This document shows positions 12,612 to 25,774 of a stretch of 64,000 nt of DNA, piece after piece. This DNA is from Polytrichum commune (taxonomy: Eukaryota > Streptophyta > Polytrichopsida > Polytrichales > Polytrichaceae): the NCBI GenBank assembly GCA_950295325.1, contig OX485806.1, forward strand, positions 1,798,001 through 1,862,000. The letters run 5' to 3'. The translations under genes were made by a program, and so were the position numbers. Positions within the stretch are counted from its first letter, which is position 1. Each line of letters begins with the position of its first letter. The notes beneath the pieces were generated by a model. That model saw only the letters and a list, made by a program, of their open reading frames with translations. It was not told the DNA's origin and did not search any database.

Positions 12612-13860
12612 TCCCAATGCCACACCAATGTAACGACCAACTCTCCAGTCAACTTGACCCAAGATGCCTCACCATACTACGAGGACTTCAAAATAGTGAA
12701 CCACACCAATACATAGAACTCCACCCCCCCCCCCCCACCCCCACCTTCTGCAAATACTTATCAAACAAACATTGCAAGCCCCCACAATAATACCCATACA
12801 CGACCACATCAACAAACAAATCGCCCAAGGAACCCCAATCACCCAACAAAACCTTACCCAACAATTCCCCCTAATACCCACACAACTTCTCCAAAATATT
12901 GCCAAACGCACCCAACAGATCGCCGGTTTCACATCTATCCAGAATAACACACATAACCAACCCCCACAACCACAACATACAAACACCTACAATACTAACA
13001 CACACATCATCACATGGAACATAGGACACATTAGCTTCAGCCTCCCAGGCATCATAGAACTCATAAACACCTTACACATTAAACCCCATATTATTCTCCT
13101 ACAAGAAACTAAATTAAACAAAAACAAATCTACCACATAGTACATAGAAAATAAGTTTGCATACTATAAGATAATATACAACAACTCGAATACTGCTAAC
13201 CTAGGAAGAAATCGCCAATACAAAGCAAGTGAGCCCCCACACGGCAGGGTACTAGCCATGATTCAAAAAAATATATACACCTCTGAAAATATAACCAAAA
13301 TTCCCACCCTAAATAACATCTCACCCTACTTACAAGTCTTCAAAATAGCCAACAAACCACTAACACCAATCCTCATTATGAATCTATATATGCCATAATA
13401 CCCACACGGCCTTCACCTCATACCGGAAATCACAACCCAAATCAACACCACACATACAAAATCATACTAGCATGTGATTTTAATAGAGATATCTTCTTGC
13501 AAGGACACATCCACGAAGGCACACCTCAAGGCCCCACTAGAGAAGACAATGAATGGGCAAGATGTATGCAGGCCCTAAACCTACATCCAATCCAAAACAT
13601 CGAAACCCTATCCCGACAAGGAGGCCACAACTACTCATCCACCAGTCTTATAGATGAATTTTATACTAACACGCCACAACACCCAAGCATAACATGCACA
13701 ACCCTACTCCACCAAAACCAAAACTTGGACCACTACCCTGTCAACCTAGACCTTGGCCCTAGCACACTAATTCAAAAAACGGACAACCCCACACAACACA
13801 CCCCAAGAATGACATACCCCATAATACAAAGGGATATAGATAAAATAAAATGCCTCATAT
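12612..13860 (+). mobile_element. Second, 3'-truncated LINE copy (N-terminal and endonuclease region)
   Basis: This is a diverged relative of the upstream LINE in the same orientation, starting directly at its TATC tail. It has the same N-terminal block (TPITQQNL..), HIITWNIGH, ILLQETKLNKNKST, ACDFNRDI, LSRQGGHNYSSTSLID and LDHYPVNLD. The frame carries TAG at 13138 and TAA at 13396, then a frameshift near 13450. The A/C-rich LINE sequence stops near 13860, before any reverse transcriptase. LINEs usually lose the 5' end, so a copy that keeps the 5' end and lacks the 3' end probably reflects a later deletion or recombination. A C-run lies at 12723-12744. Confidence 0.82.
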
Positions 13861-16850
13861 AGAAACAAGTGGGTGCATTATGCGTTGCCAACCTATCATT
13901 ACTAGTCCGGTTATTTTTAAGAAATTAATATGGACGGACATTAAATACCCCCTCACAAGCTTTCGGGGGTGTCAAATCTGGGCTAGGGCAACCCTCTAAA
14001 GAAATTTTTGAACCCGATCAAAAATTGTTGCCCATCCCGTTCAACTTTGAAAAAGACCATTGCCCTTGCATTCTTGAAGGCCGCTTGACTACAAATCCCA
14101 TATTGTGTGCACTTCACCTTCAAGGTCTAAAATCCAATATATATGTGCACTTCCAATTAGTAAATAAGCAATTGATTGGGATTTCATTCCGGAAGTGAAA
14201 CCATCAATGAAGCACGTAATTAACTTGGAGGTTAAAAAATTACAAAATCCTCATTAACATTGAGGTTATAATTTTGTGACTTACCATTTAAAAGTATCTT
14301 TGTCATCCTAATGATAGATTAGTGCAAGTATTCATAAGATAACCAAAATGAAACAATGAACGTAGAATATAAAACATAAAACAAATATTATATAAAAATC
14401 AATTTTATTTTTTAGGTAATATAATACGAGGTATAAAGAAAACAATATGTTATTTGGAATTAGACTTGTGGGACAACATTATGGATGAGGTATACTCAGA
14501 AAATTTATATATAATATTTTATCCTCATCACATAATGTATATAATATTCCAATCTAAAGTCATGCTCACATGGTTGTTAGCTTTACCGTAAAGGTAAGAG
14601 ATGGAAAACAATTTTAATAAGGTCAATGTTACCTTTTGGAGGTGGCAAGGTAAATTAAAGAAAAGAAAAGAAAAGGTACACTTAAAGGGTGTGGGCAAGT
14701 GGGGTCTTAGAAGGAAAGGGCAAGGAAAGAATCCTAATCCCGTTTTTCTTTTCGGGTGGCCCGGAAAATGCCGGGCAACGCGAGAAAAAATGAAAGGCTT
14801 GGAGGGGTCTCGGGAGGCAAGGAAAAAAGGCATTATGCATGTAAGGGGGGTAGAGGAAAGAGGGGGAAGAAGGGGCGAAACCCTGCCTCATCGGGGATTG
14901 ATGCAAGGAAAAGAGAGGAAGAAGGAAGCTGGACGTGGAAGCATTGCTGGACGAAGAGCGACAAGGGCCAGGAGCCTGTGCAACTGTGAACGGAACTACT
15001 CGGGAGTACACACATGAGCTCGGAGGGCAGTAGAGGATCACGGGGCAAGGGTGCCTCTAAAGGAGCGGAAACGAAGGCGAGAGGCCATCAGGCGCTGGGC
15101 CGAGGGAGCCATGTTCCCTGGGTGGTAGTAGAGGAGGGTTTTGGTTCTTCCGGAGGCGGTTCGACTTAGGCGGGCGCGCTGCCACAAGAAGGGCCGCATG
15201 GATCATTGCAAATCGAGGAAGGATAACGATTCAGCAGCGTTTCGGGGACTTTGCCGGAACCAGGGGAGAATCCCTCACCTAGTCTTCTTTCCTTTTGATT
15301 GTGTGTTGTGCTAAAATGTACGATGAGTAGGAAGAGAAGTGGGAGGGGACTTAGAAGAGACCGGGTGCAGAGGAAAAGTGAGAGGGAAAGACATCAGTTG
15401 CACTTGAGCCTTTCAGAGCCCGATCGCATCTTCACTCTTGTAGCAGAGGGCAAGGATACGGACGTGTCCAGAACATCAGTGAGTAGGAACCAGTGTTCGG
15501 CGACTCGTTAAGTGTAGCTGCACTTGGGCAGGCAATACTAGGGGAAGACTGCCGATCTGAGAGCAGCATTCCAACGGATGCTGAATTGGGAGTCATTTGG
15601 TTGTTTTGTAGCAAGGGAGTAGTGGGGGGTAGCAGTAGCATTCGTTTTAGCGCCCATCCTCAATGGAGGCAACCGGCAGCCGACGATTACAACTAAAGCA
15701 TCACGCCAGACCGACCCCCTAGTGCTCATCCCGTCATTTTCCGTTCCCATCCACACACCTATTCCATTCCCATCCCGAATGCAAACAACACTCTCATTAC
15801 TATCAAGACAACTGCTATCAATCTGCTGGTGAATGTGTAGGAACAGCGGCAACGGAACATAGTCATCCCTATGTCTCAAGTGGATGAGGTCGTCAACTCG
15901 ATGTCAGCAGCGGTGGAGAATCGATGTCGTGGACAGCGCTTCGAGACTTCGCTCTTACACTGCTGTGGGCAGTCGAGCTCAAGGGTGCAGTGCTGCTAGG
16001 AGCGTCATACCTGGGGGTTTCCGTTTTGTTGGAGGGTGGCATAACATTGACATTCGCAGTTACAGGGGTGCCGCACCTCGTTCAATCTGGGTCATTGCGC
16101 AGCATCCGGAACATATAGACCCATCTTGAGGAGCTAGAGACTCTCTACTTCTGCGGTGCGGGTAGCATCTCCGAGAAGTCAATTGGCCAAACCGGCAAAG
16201 CAGCGGGTGATTAGATGAGACAGGAGGGTTAGAAATTATCCCGTCAGTGTCAAATCACGAAAGGGAGGGAAGCAGCTGGGGACTTGTTCATGCATTTATT
16301 TCTGCCTTCAAATCTAGTTGCCGGCAATTCCGAAGAGCTCGTCTTGGTTTGGGAATTGACATTGGGTAATCCATTGGAGAAATCGGTCCCAGCCTTGGAT
16401 ATCTAGTGTGCGGTGGAGCTGTGGGATTTAATCATCCCTCAGGAGTCTACGTCGGTCGGAGACAAAGGATGGTGTGATTCAAGATCAAGCCGCGGGGAAG
16501 CTAGGAGCCATAATCACCCTGCACGCACTCAAGGTTGAGCACTGAGGACTGAGGCGGAAGGTCTCACAAGGAGTTATGCGGGAAGAAAGAAAGGAAAAAG
16601 GTGTCGAGAAGCGTCAACCACTGTAGGAGAGGGGGAACGACACAAGGCCACAGGCACCAGAAAGTGAAGCTGGGAGGCGAGGCAGGTTCCGCAAGTTGTT
16701 CCAGAAGCGGGCACAGGGCCTTGATTGCGAGATTAGTTTAGGGGAAGCACATGTTGATTGATTAGCAAAATGTGGGGATTCATGTAGTTTAGAATTTGGT
16801 GGATCAAGTAGGAGGTAAGTGACCCATGTACCTTGTAATCAACACGAGTG
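13861..16850. other. No gene resolved; GC-richer, purine-rich block at 14.6-16.7 kb
   Basis: 13861-14590 is ordinary AT-rich sequence. 14590-16750 is clearly richer in G and C, with open frames on both strands (14601-15017 plus, 14682-15041 minus, 15538-15879 minus). None shows a domain, a consistent frame or good splice borders. The block contrasts with its surroundings and may be the non-coding or badly decayed part of a retroelement. I cannot support a gene. Confidence 0.4.
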
Positions 16851-19800
16851 TTCATGAATGCTCGTGCCTTTTGAAGGTTGTTACATAATAAAAGGGTGTT
16901 ATACACACCACTTCTCCCACTTCAATTGAATGGCATGAGCACTTGCATATGAGAATGTTAGGCTTAGGATGTGGCACATGATCTCCCACCCGGACTAGGA
17001 CGCAATTGAAGGGTGGGGGTGATTGTGGCTCACAGATACCTTTCCCCAAATCATTCCACTCTTGAATGTGGGTTGTCCGTCCACGACATCTTTGTTGGAT
17101 AGGCGCCTCAACGCTGTTTCTTGCGAGTTTGATTGATGTTTGGTGCTCTGGTGTCGTAATGTAAATACGTACACTATATAAATGTGTACTTATTTAGTAT
17201 TGCATTGTGATTCTTTGATTTGGAGGAAAGTAAAAGGAAATAGATTTTTTTTTGTTTACTTTTAATTTATTTTTAGTTTACCCTTTTAGTTTTATCTTTT
17301 GTTTTATTCTTAGTTTACTTTTGGACCAATGAGAGATTAGAAGCCCATGTGATGAGGATAAAAAGGGGACTTTGTCTCTCTCATTGTGATGATCATTTTT
17401 TATTTTATTTTTAAATTTTTTTGTGGTTGTAGGGAAGAGGTTGTTCAGGAGAAGAGGTTTTTGGGTTGAAGCTAATGGTGTGTGAGTTTTATGAAAAATT
17501 TTGAAATAAAATATGGAGGAGTTGTGTTTCATGGTGTTGTTTCTCAAAAGTGATCTCACTTGCTTGATTTGAAGTTAGAAAAAAAGCTATGCTAGTTTGA
17601 GTGGAGGGAGGTCTGTTGGCTCTTATATAGAAGGGTTGAGACTTCGACCGACCATAGAAGACGGACAAGTCTTTTGTTGCAATGAAACTTTGAGGAAGTG
17701 TAGTACTTATTGTTAGCTTTCTGTAAAGATCTCATTCGCTCAATTTGACGTTCATATGAAGATTTGAAGATTTGAAGACTTCTCAAGATTCAAGTGTGTT
17801 GTGGCTTGTGGTTCGTTGTCATTTCTGTGATTTCCAGCCGGATTTGGAGGCTATTCGCATTTGATTTTTTGCATCGTAAATTTGTTGCGGGTTTTGTGGG
17901 AATCCATAAAAATCCCGTCTCATGTTTGTGACAACGAAGTGGGGTTGATGACCCACAAGGTTGTATTATGTTGTTCCCATTGGTGAGGCACGATTGCTGG
18001 TCACTGTGGGTTTGAAAGTTTAGGAGCCAATCTTTCGGACGTCAACTCGTGTTTTGATGTCCCGTTTTACCCCTCCGAGGCCTGTGGTTTCTTATCACCC
18101 TATCCGTACCCTTAACCCATTTAGAGCCGCAACAGGATAGGCCGACGGGAAAGAGTTTGCAGATTTGAAGAAACTGAAGGCCGAAACTCTTGAAGACTCG
18201 GGGAGTTCACTGCGATAATATTAGAAAACAACGTGCAGGAAAATATAGGATAATTTATATTCACAAAAGGAAAAAACTTAGAATTTTCTTAGAAGTAATA
18301 TAGGTGAGTATGTATGATAAAATTTGTATTATAAATAATATAGGCTTGATACAAATAACGCATATTTTTAAAATATTTGTAAAAATATACCGTAGGATTT
18401 AAGGATCCTAGGTTTTTTTTGAAATAGGGTGTCCTTTGTGTTCAGAGGCGGGAAGATTTTGGATGAAAAACTACATCGATTCAGTTGAAAAAATGGGATG
18501 AAAGATTGATGAGGGCGGATGACGGAATCCTGGGTTTAGGATTAAAGGCATGCATTATTTGTTGATTATATACTAGTGTTCTTAAAATCTAGGAATTGTT
18601 TTGCAAGATGAACATGACATTTTTCATTTGCTATGAACAGTTTTGCTAGTGTTTTTAAATGCTAGAAACAATTTCTCAAGATAAATTAGAGGAGTTTTGG
18701 TTGGTCTTGTGTATGTCTGCTTCAAGCAGGATGTTGTAGTATTAACTCTATACCCTTCTACATTATTGCGTGGACCCTATTTTTGCTTGCTTTGTTGTTG
18801 GTGTTTTAATTGTTTTTTTTACACTCAGTATCGTTGTGTTTAATTGTGCGTGCAACTTGATTGAGGAACATGGGCTGATTTTGTTGTTTGAAACTGTTTA
18901 TGACACTCTTAATGTAAAATCTTGTTGTGCCTTGGATTTTGGTGACTTAGTACTTTGAATGCTCTTAAACCCTTTGGAGCAAAATCAGATAATTATAATG
19001 AACATACCTAGCTTAAAATTAGAGCTTCATCAAATTTAAAAGTAATTATAGGGTCATTTAAAAAACAAAAAATTAGCAAATTATATAATAATACGGTACA
19101 AAAAATTAAGGATGGATAATTAAATACCCCTTGAATAAATACCCTTGTCACGCACGTGTATACATATATACATGTCTAGTGAACTCCCCGAGCTTGAAGA
19201 CCAGAAGATATGACGGTCCAATAAACAAATCTAGTTGCAGCCAAAAACCCAATGCTTTCCCAAGGCGGAACCCTCTCTACCCGACACCGGAGATGTGCAA
19301 GACATCCCAATTTTGCAAACTCCATCATATTCCACGTATAATTCTTTGTCCTAAAATTCAGGAGTGTGTCACCAAATATGGATGGTTGATTCATTGTCCA
19401 TTCCAATATAGAGTAGGGGTTATAGCCATAAAGATGATGAGGATAAAAGAAAAAGAAGTTGCCGCAAATGCTATAGCCAAAATGAAAGAATCGGCCACAA
19501 AGACTATTGCAAAAGAAGGAGATCCGGGTTCCATTGACATTCCAAATGTGTAGGGCCTGTTGATTCTACAATTATAATTCATGGTTGGTTATCATTGTAT
19601 GTGAAGGACCACCTCCTCAGCATATCAATGGGTGATTCCCTTATATTATGTATTTTGATCCCATTCAATACATTCAATAGTCCCCACATTTTGCCTTCAA
19701 ATGGTCATAATTTCTTATATTTATGCAAATTCTTTAATAGCCACCTCAATTTCTTACTATGATGACATGTATTTATGTCGAATTGGTTAGTGCTGTGCAT

Positions 19801-21442
19801 CCAAGTCGCTTCATTTCATATGTTGAATATAATTTTGTGTTTTTTTGTTCTATATTTCAAAGTCACATCCTTAAATAGCCTCAAAATTAAGGGAGAATAT
19901 TTTATTACTAAATATAGTTTTATGGTTAGTTGAAAATATTTAGTTTATTTGGAAACTCTAAGTATGATTGGGCACAAACCAGATTGGTAGGGTGCATTGG
20001 ATCTAGTGATAGGAAGGCCACCTCCCCAAGCACTACATTGTTTTGTCTAATTAGTGTGGGTTGCCATTCATAGTTACGTGTTGCTGTAACATTTTACGAG
20101 AGTATCAATTTTTACCAACTAAGTTATATCATATTCTTTGGCGTTCATAGTAACTACTTATGTTATTTGGGTAGATAATTATACTCTCAATAAAATGATA
20201 TAGTAATGCGTAACTCCATATGATAAACCCATTGTTAATTAGACAAAACAATGTACACTGAATATTAGGGTCATTTGTGTGACCTTTTGAATAGAATGAC
20301 TTACTCTGTTGAATTGCGGTTCTAGCTTTACTACTTGATGAAATTAAAGTCAATTTTTGACATGTAGAAACATAAGGAGCCGTGTGATTGTGTCTTTTAA
20401 CTTATACAATGCAATAATATATTTTCTCTAGTAATTTCGGTCCAACATTATAGTTACTAACATAGTAATAGGTAGCATTAATTGTTTATGAAATGCTAGA
20501 GAAATTAATGCAATCACATTAATGACTCTATTTAGTGTAAATATTGTAGCCTTAAACAATTCAATCTTGGAGTTATGTATCAAGGCATTGGGTCTCACCC
20601 CTAAGAGATCAAGCAAACTTGCTTCCAAATCACCTAAAATGGTTTAATTCAATTCAAAAGCTCATTAAGAATAATCAACATCTCTTGCACTAGATCTAAC
20701 AATTGTTAAGATTAATGTGGGTTGTCTTGAAAAACACAAAATTTATTATCGTGGTAGGTCTTTTTCATCTCAAGCTAGTTTCTCACGTACACTAATCTTT
20801 CAATCTTGGCCAAGTTGAGTCAATCACATGGTACCCTCAATGCTAACCTAGTCAACCTCACCCTCATGTAGCTTTCAACTCTTTCATATTCTACCTACAA
20901 AATTTTGTAAAGTAGTTGCATACCTCACATACTACTCACACATTTATTGTTATGACTAACAAAGCAATGTGCAACTCATGGTGCAACTTTTAGTCAAACT
21001 AATATTTACCCTCAACAATCCTATAAAAGATCCAGTTGCATCAAGATCAATAACATTCAATCTATAACACTTATGCAATTGAAATTTCACCACATTTGAG
21101 ACAAGGTATAATTTAAGCTACCTTCCAAATCTCACATTCATAGCTATAGTATTTACATAGAAGGAAGCCCTCAAAGTTGGGTCACTTAGCTATGCTAGAC
21201 CCCCTTTGCTTCAATGCTTCATTGCTCCTTCTCGAGCCTGAATCAAACCTTCAAATTTTGCATACAAGTAACCTATCTCACTAAAAACACTCCTTCAAAA
21301 TATGCCAACAAAATAATTCTCCATCATGCATAATAGACTAAAACCCGAGACCCAAATCGTGCCTCCTTTATAAACCACATGTAGAAGATACAACACTCTG
21401 CCTAGTGCATGCCCTCATTCCACCCTCAACTTCTTTAAGCAC
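16851..21442. other. AT-rich non-coding stretch, no gene supported
   Basis: Repetitive low-complexity AT sequence with scattered short open frames. The longest, 19131-19553 plus, has a Lys/Ala-rich end and no recognisable domain. No RNA gene, intact mobile element or clear inverted-repeat pair was found by eye. Confidence 0.4.
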
Positions 21443-21445
21443 TTA

Positions 21446-21944
21446 GGGGCGGTTTACACTATGGACCAAGAGCCATGACCATGAAATTCTAAAATTTGTG
21501 ATTGGAGAGTAAAGTGCTCTTGGTCCCATTTGGCTTTACACTACCTTGAAAAAAGGAGAATGACCACTAACTTTGAGGTCCCCAAAAACTACTAAAATCT
21601 GCCATTTGGATAATGTGCCATGGTCCAACGGGTTTTCCGTTGAGGCGAGGCAAAATGCTCAACTCAACGGAAATCAAGGGAGCTGTAAGGCTGAAAATCA
21701 GCCATTGGCCGATTCTTTTTTAATATTTTTTTTCCCGATTTTTTTTGACGTTACTGTATTTATATTAAAAAAATCAGCCCAAAGTTGTCCCGGTCCAAAT
21801 CCACTTTACACTACAAGAGTGACCAAGCCACTCAAAAATCCATTTTTGATTTTTCATGGTCACGGCTCTTGGCCAAGAGCTATGACTATAAAAATGATTT
21901 AATTTTCTTGGTCATGGCTCTTGGTCCATAGTGTAAACCGCCCC
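21446..21944. mobile_element. Tourist-like MITE (PIF/Harbinger type), TSD TTA
   Basis: The 499-bp element has near-perfect inverted ends starting GGGGCGGTTTACACTATGG and continuing for over 30 bp. It is flanked on both sides by TTA (21443-21445 and 21945-21947), the 3-bp target duplication of PIF/Harbinger transposons. Extra internal copies of TTTACACTA lie near 21533 and 21806. A small stem (TTTCCGTTGAG with its complement) lies near 21640-21675. An open frame runs through it but has no protein features, so it is non-autonomous. Confidence 0.85.
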
Positions 21945-21947
21945 TTA

Positions 21948-23914
21948 GAAACACAAAGCCTTCAAACCCCTCAAGAATACCCACAAGAATGCATCACCAC
22001 CCTTCAATCTATACCCTTAAATCTTCTTATCTCGTGCCCCCTTCGGCCAATAGGAAACCATAAGGTTTAGGGAACCTTAAGCAACTAGGCGATGACTGCC
22101 GCTAGTAAACCCTATCCTTCCCTAATCCTCAAGTCCTCCCTACCAAGTCTTCCGTACCAAATCCTCTTTACCATACACTCCCGGTCTTGAACTCAACACC
22201 AATTCTAAACTAAACAACTAACTAGAACATGGTTGACGTATATGTATACTTGGATTAGCAATAACATACTTAAATACCCACGTTTAAATACTAACTAGCC
22301 CACATCACGACACCATACAAATATAAGCTTTGTAAAGTTAGATTTAAAAAATAAATATAAACCATCCATGTTCAAAATTGTAAGATTATAACATAAACAT
22401 GAATCATGGTATTCTTGAGCAGCAATAATTACCCAACCAAAAACGTTTGTCTTGGCCCTTTAGAAGTGAACCAACTTTAAAATTCCTCACTTATTATATA
22501 ATTGTTTACGACTATGAAAGATCTAGGGTGTAGACTTGAGATCCCCCTTGTAAAAGTTTCATACACACCATGAAGTACAGAAAATATTAACCTCCATCCT
22601 ACAAACTTTTAAAGGAGAATTTGAAAGCATCATTTCTACCTGACAAAGGAAATCCTTGCTACCTGAATCATGACATCAGCGGTGTTCAGTGACAACTGAC
22701 AAGAAACCAAGGCACTTGCAATGGGTGACTATGAAATAAAACCCCTATAAATATATAAAAATGTATATTGAAAAAAATATGCAAAATCTTAATGATTTTA
22801 TAGGATGTATTTTTTATATAACCTTATAGATCCTATATATTTTTCTCCCTCTTTAGTATGACACGTTTAGGAAACACCAAAAAGTCGTATTATCGAGGTG
22901 TCGTCTTTTCATTAATATGACAAATGACCAAAAGTTGTCATGTTATTGAGGGAATACAAAAACAGAAGTAATATGAGCTTAAAAATATATACAACGAGTT
23001 TAAGCAATATAGATGGTATGAAATAATAACTTATAACTCCGAACAAATACAAATATTTTCAAAATCTCTTGAAATAGGAGTCAAAGATCTCTAGTGTTGC
23101 CTACGCAAGTTAGCAACTGTCATTGTATCTAAATTCCCTACTAAATTTTGAAAACTAATAATTTCATTAAGACCAAAACATGAAGAGTTCTCTAATAAGA
23201 AACTAGACAACAATGATGCATGACGTTACCAGGACTTCTTTCCGTTGAAATATGTGTGGATAGTATTTTAACAATAATGAAATGGTTTCTACATACTTTC
23301 TTCCCATGTAGAAGAGATTTCCTCTTTACATGTGTGGAAATACCTTTACTAATCTTCCACTTTCTTATCAAAACTTGAGGAGGCATTCTTGAGTCATACT
23401 CTCAACTTAGTAATTCCTCCTAACCTCCAATCCCTCTTATCATAATCCTTCTCTCTTCGTGTGTCCTTTGGTTTCGCACCTATATAGGTTGCAATCTAAT
23501 TTTAGGATAGTCATATTAGTTGTATTACCGTCTCTACTATAACTGGATTATAATCTATTTTTAATGTGGCCTATTAATGTATGTTAGTTCAGCTATAATT
23601 AGTCTTAGTCCAATTATAGTGCAGTCAATGTATCACAACCCAATTATAAATAAAACACGTCCTATTTTAGCAGAACTCTCAATACTATTAGAGCATCAAC
23701 TATAACATCCACATTCTATTTTTAAATCATAAATAATATAATAACAATCTTGTTAGATATTCATATACTCAACTTATCAAATTTAAAATTACTATCATAA
23801 TACTTCTTATACTTAAATTACTCATCATATTCAATTTCCTTGGGCAATTAATCATGTATATGAAACATAGATATCATAGGTTCCAAAGTCATTAAGATAA
23901 GAATGATAGTAGAA
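21948..23914. other. Non-coding stretch, possible pogo/mariner remnant at 22.85 kb
   Basis: No gene seen. Around 22845-22960 there are phrases (TTTAGTATGACACG, TATTATCGAGG) similar in style to the pogo-like remnant at 27.5 kb, so a decayed copy of the same kind is possible. The rest is AT-rich sequence without structure that I can name. Confidence 0.35.
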
Positions 23915-24250
23915 TAAAATAAGGGGATTGATATTTCCACACATTTTTTGGCTAGATTCACACCTTTTTGCCGGTTCGGTTGCCGTGTCACTGAGGCGCT
24001 ATATATGAGATTCTTCATGGTGCATCCGGACCGTTGATCCACCAAGGCCCATCCAAGGGCCTCAATGATCCTAGATGGCGATGGGGTGGGGGGCGGGGGT
24101 GGTGCTTGCCACCAAGGCGGGGTGGGGCCGTGGGCCTCATGTCCTTTTTGGGGAGGCCGGATTTAGGGTGGTGTCGGGCCTAGTGGCTAGGCAGGCCCAG
24201 TGGCTAGGCCTACTTATTATATAACTAGTTGGTTACCCTTATTCTACTTA

Positions 24251-24667
24251 GAGCGTCCCCAGCAGCCTCGCCATAGGGCATGCCAACGCCAAAAATGGGG
24301 CATCCCGGGTTCTTAGGTGGCGGTACCGGCATAAATTGAGCCCCACCAATGTCCGGTCCGGCATAATTTAGAAGCGGCCCGGGTATAGTAAAGGCCTTCC
24401 AACGCCATAAATGGTTCATATGGCGACCCTCCTCCGGCCCGCCAAGAGATTACTTTAATATCAGATACTCCGATATCCTACTTTATCCCATGTCAGATAA
24501 TAGGTGTCGTTGTCTTATTGATTGCTTCCTAATTATACCGGGGGTATGCCTAGGCTTTGGTGGGCTCTGACTCAAGATGAGCGGCCCCGCCCAAGATGGA
24601 GGGCTCCTAAACACCATATAATATATTATTTTTGGCGGGTTGCTTACTATCTCTCCTGGGGATGCTC
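24251..24667. mobile_element. Tourist-like MITE in the left arm, TSD TTA
   Basis: The ends are GAGCGTCCCCAGCAG and the complement of GAGCATCCCCAGGAG. TTA flanks both sides (24248-24250 and 24668-24670). The length is 417 bp with no coding potential. The 3-bp TTA duplication places it with PIF/Harbinger-type elements. GAGCATCCCCAGCAG-like ends are common in plant MITEs. Confidence 0.8.
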
Positions 24668-24762
24668 TTACTAAATGACTAGTTGGTTGCCCTTTCTCTA
24701 CTTACTAAATAACTAGTTGGTTAGCCTACTCTACTTACTAAATGACTAGTTGGTTACATACC
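24668..24762 (+). repeat. Short tandem repeats, unit about 33 bp
   Basis: Three adjacent units built on TTACTAAATGACTAGTTGGT start at 24668, 24702 and 24735. A fourth related unit lies left of the MITE, at about 24213-24250. Fewer units are present in the right arm at 32940-33000, so copy number differs between the two arms. Confidence 0.75.
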
Positions 24763-25543
24763 TTATGCCCCTTTCCCACCTGGCTCTAGCTAAAACCAGG
24801 TGGGGTGCCCTAAAACCGTGGAGGTCAAGCTCTCACTTTTGGACTCAGGCTCGTCGGAACTTTTCCGGTGGGACCTACTATTTCTATGTAAGGTATTTAA
24901 TAATGTTTCCCACCTGCTCTGCGTTATACGCTTGTCAGTAGATACCTAGGCAGATAGAGATAGAAACTAACGGACCTTCTTCCCTTCAGCTTATCTCAAC
25001 CGACACTTTTTAGTTCTGTTTGCCTCCTCTTCATGAGAGCTCCTCTCACCACGTGTGCTTCCGAGTCCTGAATGCCACAACTCAAGTTGAGATACAAACT
25101 GCTAAACAGACTCGAAGCAAGATTTGCGTCAGGATTGTGCACATCTGAGATTACCTTCAAACGAAATTCCTGAGAAATCAGAGCAGGACTGGGTCAAGGA
25201 CTCTTCTTCTGCATCCTGCTCTTGTGCACAGACCTCTCTTTACGTTCTCTACAATATACTGCAGCCACCGATTCAATCACTTGAGAAGCTTGGATTGCTG
25301 CAAATCTGCTGCCACCCAGGACCTTCATGATTCGCACCTGGTAATTATAGGAAGGAGTTTGCAGCTGCTTTTGAGGACGGATTGAGTGCGGATTGAGAGC
25401 GGATCTAAGGAGAATCTGGCGCTCCATACATACACAGTAAGCTTGGACATGTGCTCATTGAATTGAGGGAACAAATTCTTCATGGACTCTAAGTGATTTG
25501 GGGTGAAAGGGCTGACTTGACTGCAATTCCTGGGTGTTCGGCA

Positions 25544-25582
25544 CTTCAACCGGTTATTCTTCAAACTCAACCGGTTCATCTG
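25544..25582 (+). repeat. Subterminal repeat with two ACCGGTT motifs (left copy)
   Basis: The sequence ACTTCAACCGGTTATTCTTC with a following AAACTCAACCGG lies in the transposase 5' leader. It is repeated in inverted orientation at 30853-30890 on the other side. The leader ends at a good donor, TCT|GTAAGT (25582), and the acceptor is TTTAG at 25766, so a 185-bp intron precedes the transposase ATG. Confidence 0.6.
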
Positions 25583-25774
25583 TAAGTAGCAGTCAGTGAC
25601 CTTGGTTCCCTAAACCATATGGCACACAATGATATGCTTTCACCATAATGCATGAAATTGCTAATGGTGTATTATTTGCATCTTATTTGTACTTCTATTT
25701 GTTACATTTGTCAATCAATTTATTGTAAAATTTGAATTCTAATTCTTGTGATTTGTATATGTTTAGGGTAATTT

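Larger units (their letters stand above)
23923..24765 (+). repeat. Left inverted arm of the fold-back element
   Basis: This arm pairs with 32940-33156 and 34929-35063 on the other side. It is interrupted by one Tourist-like MITE. Its inner end, ACATACCTTA, is where the Harbinger transposon sits. Confidence 0.85.
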
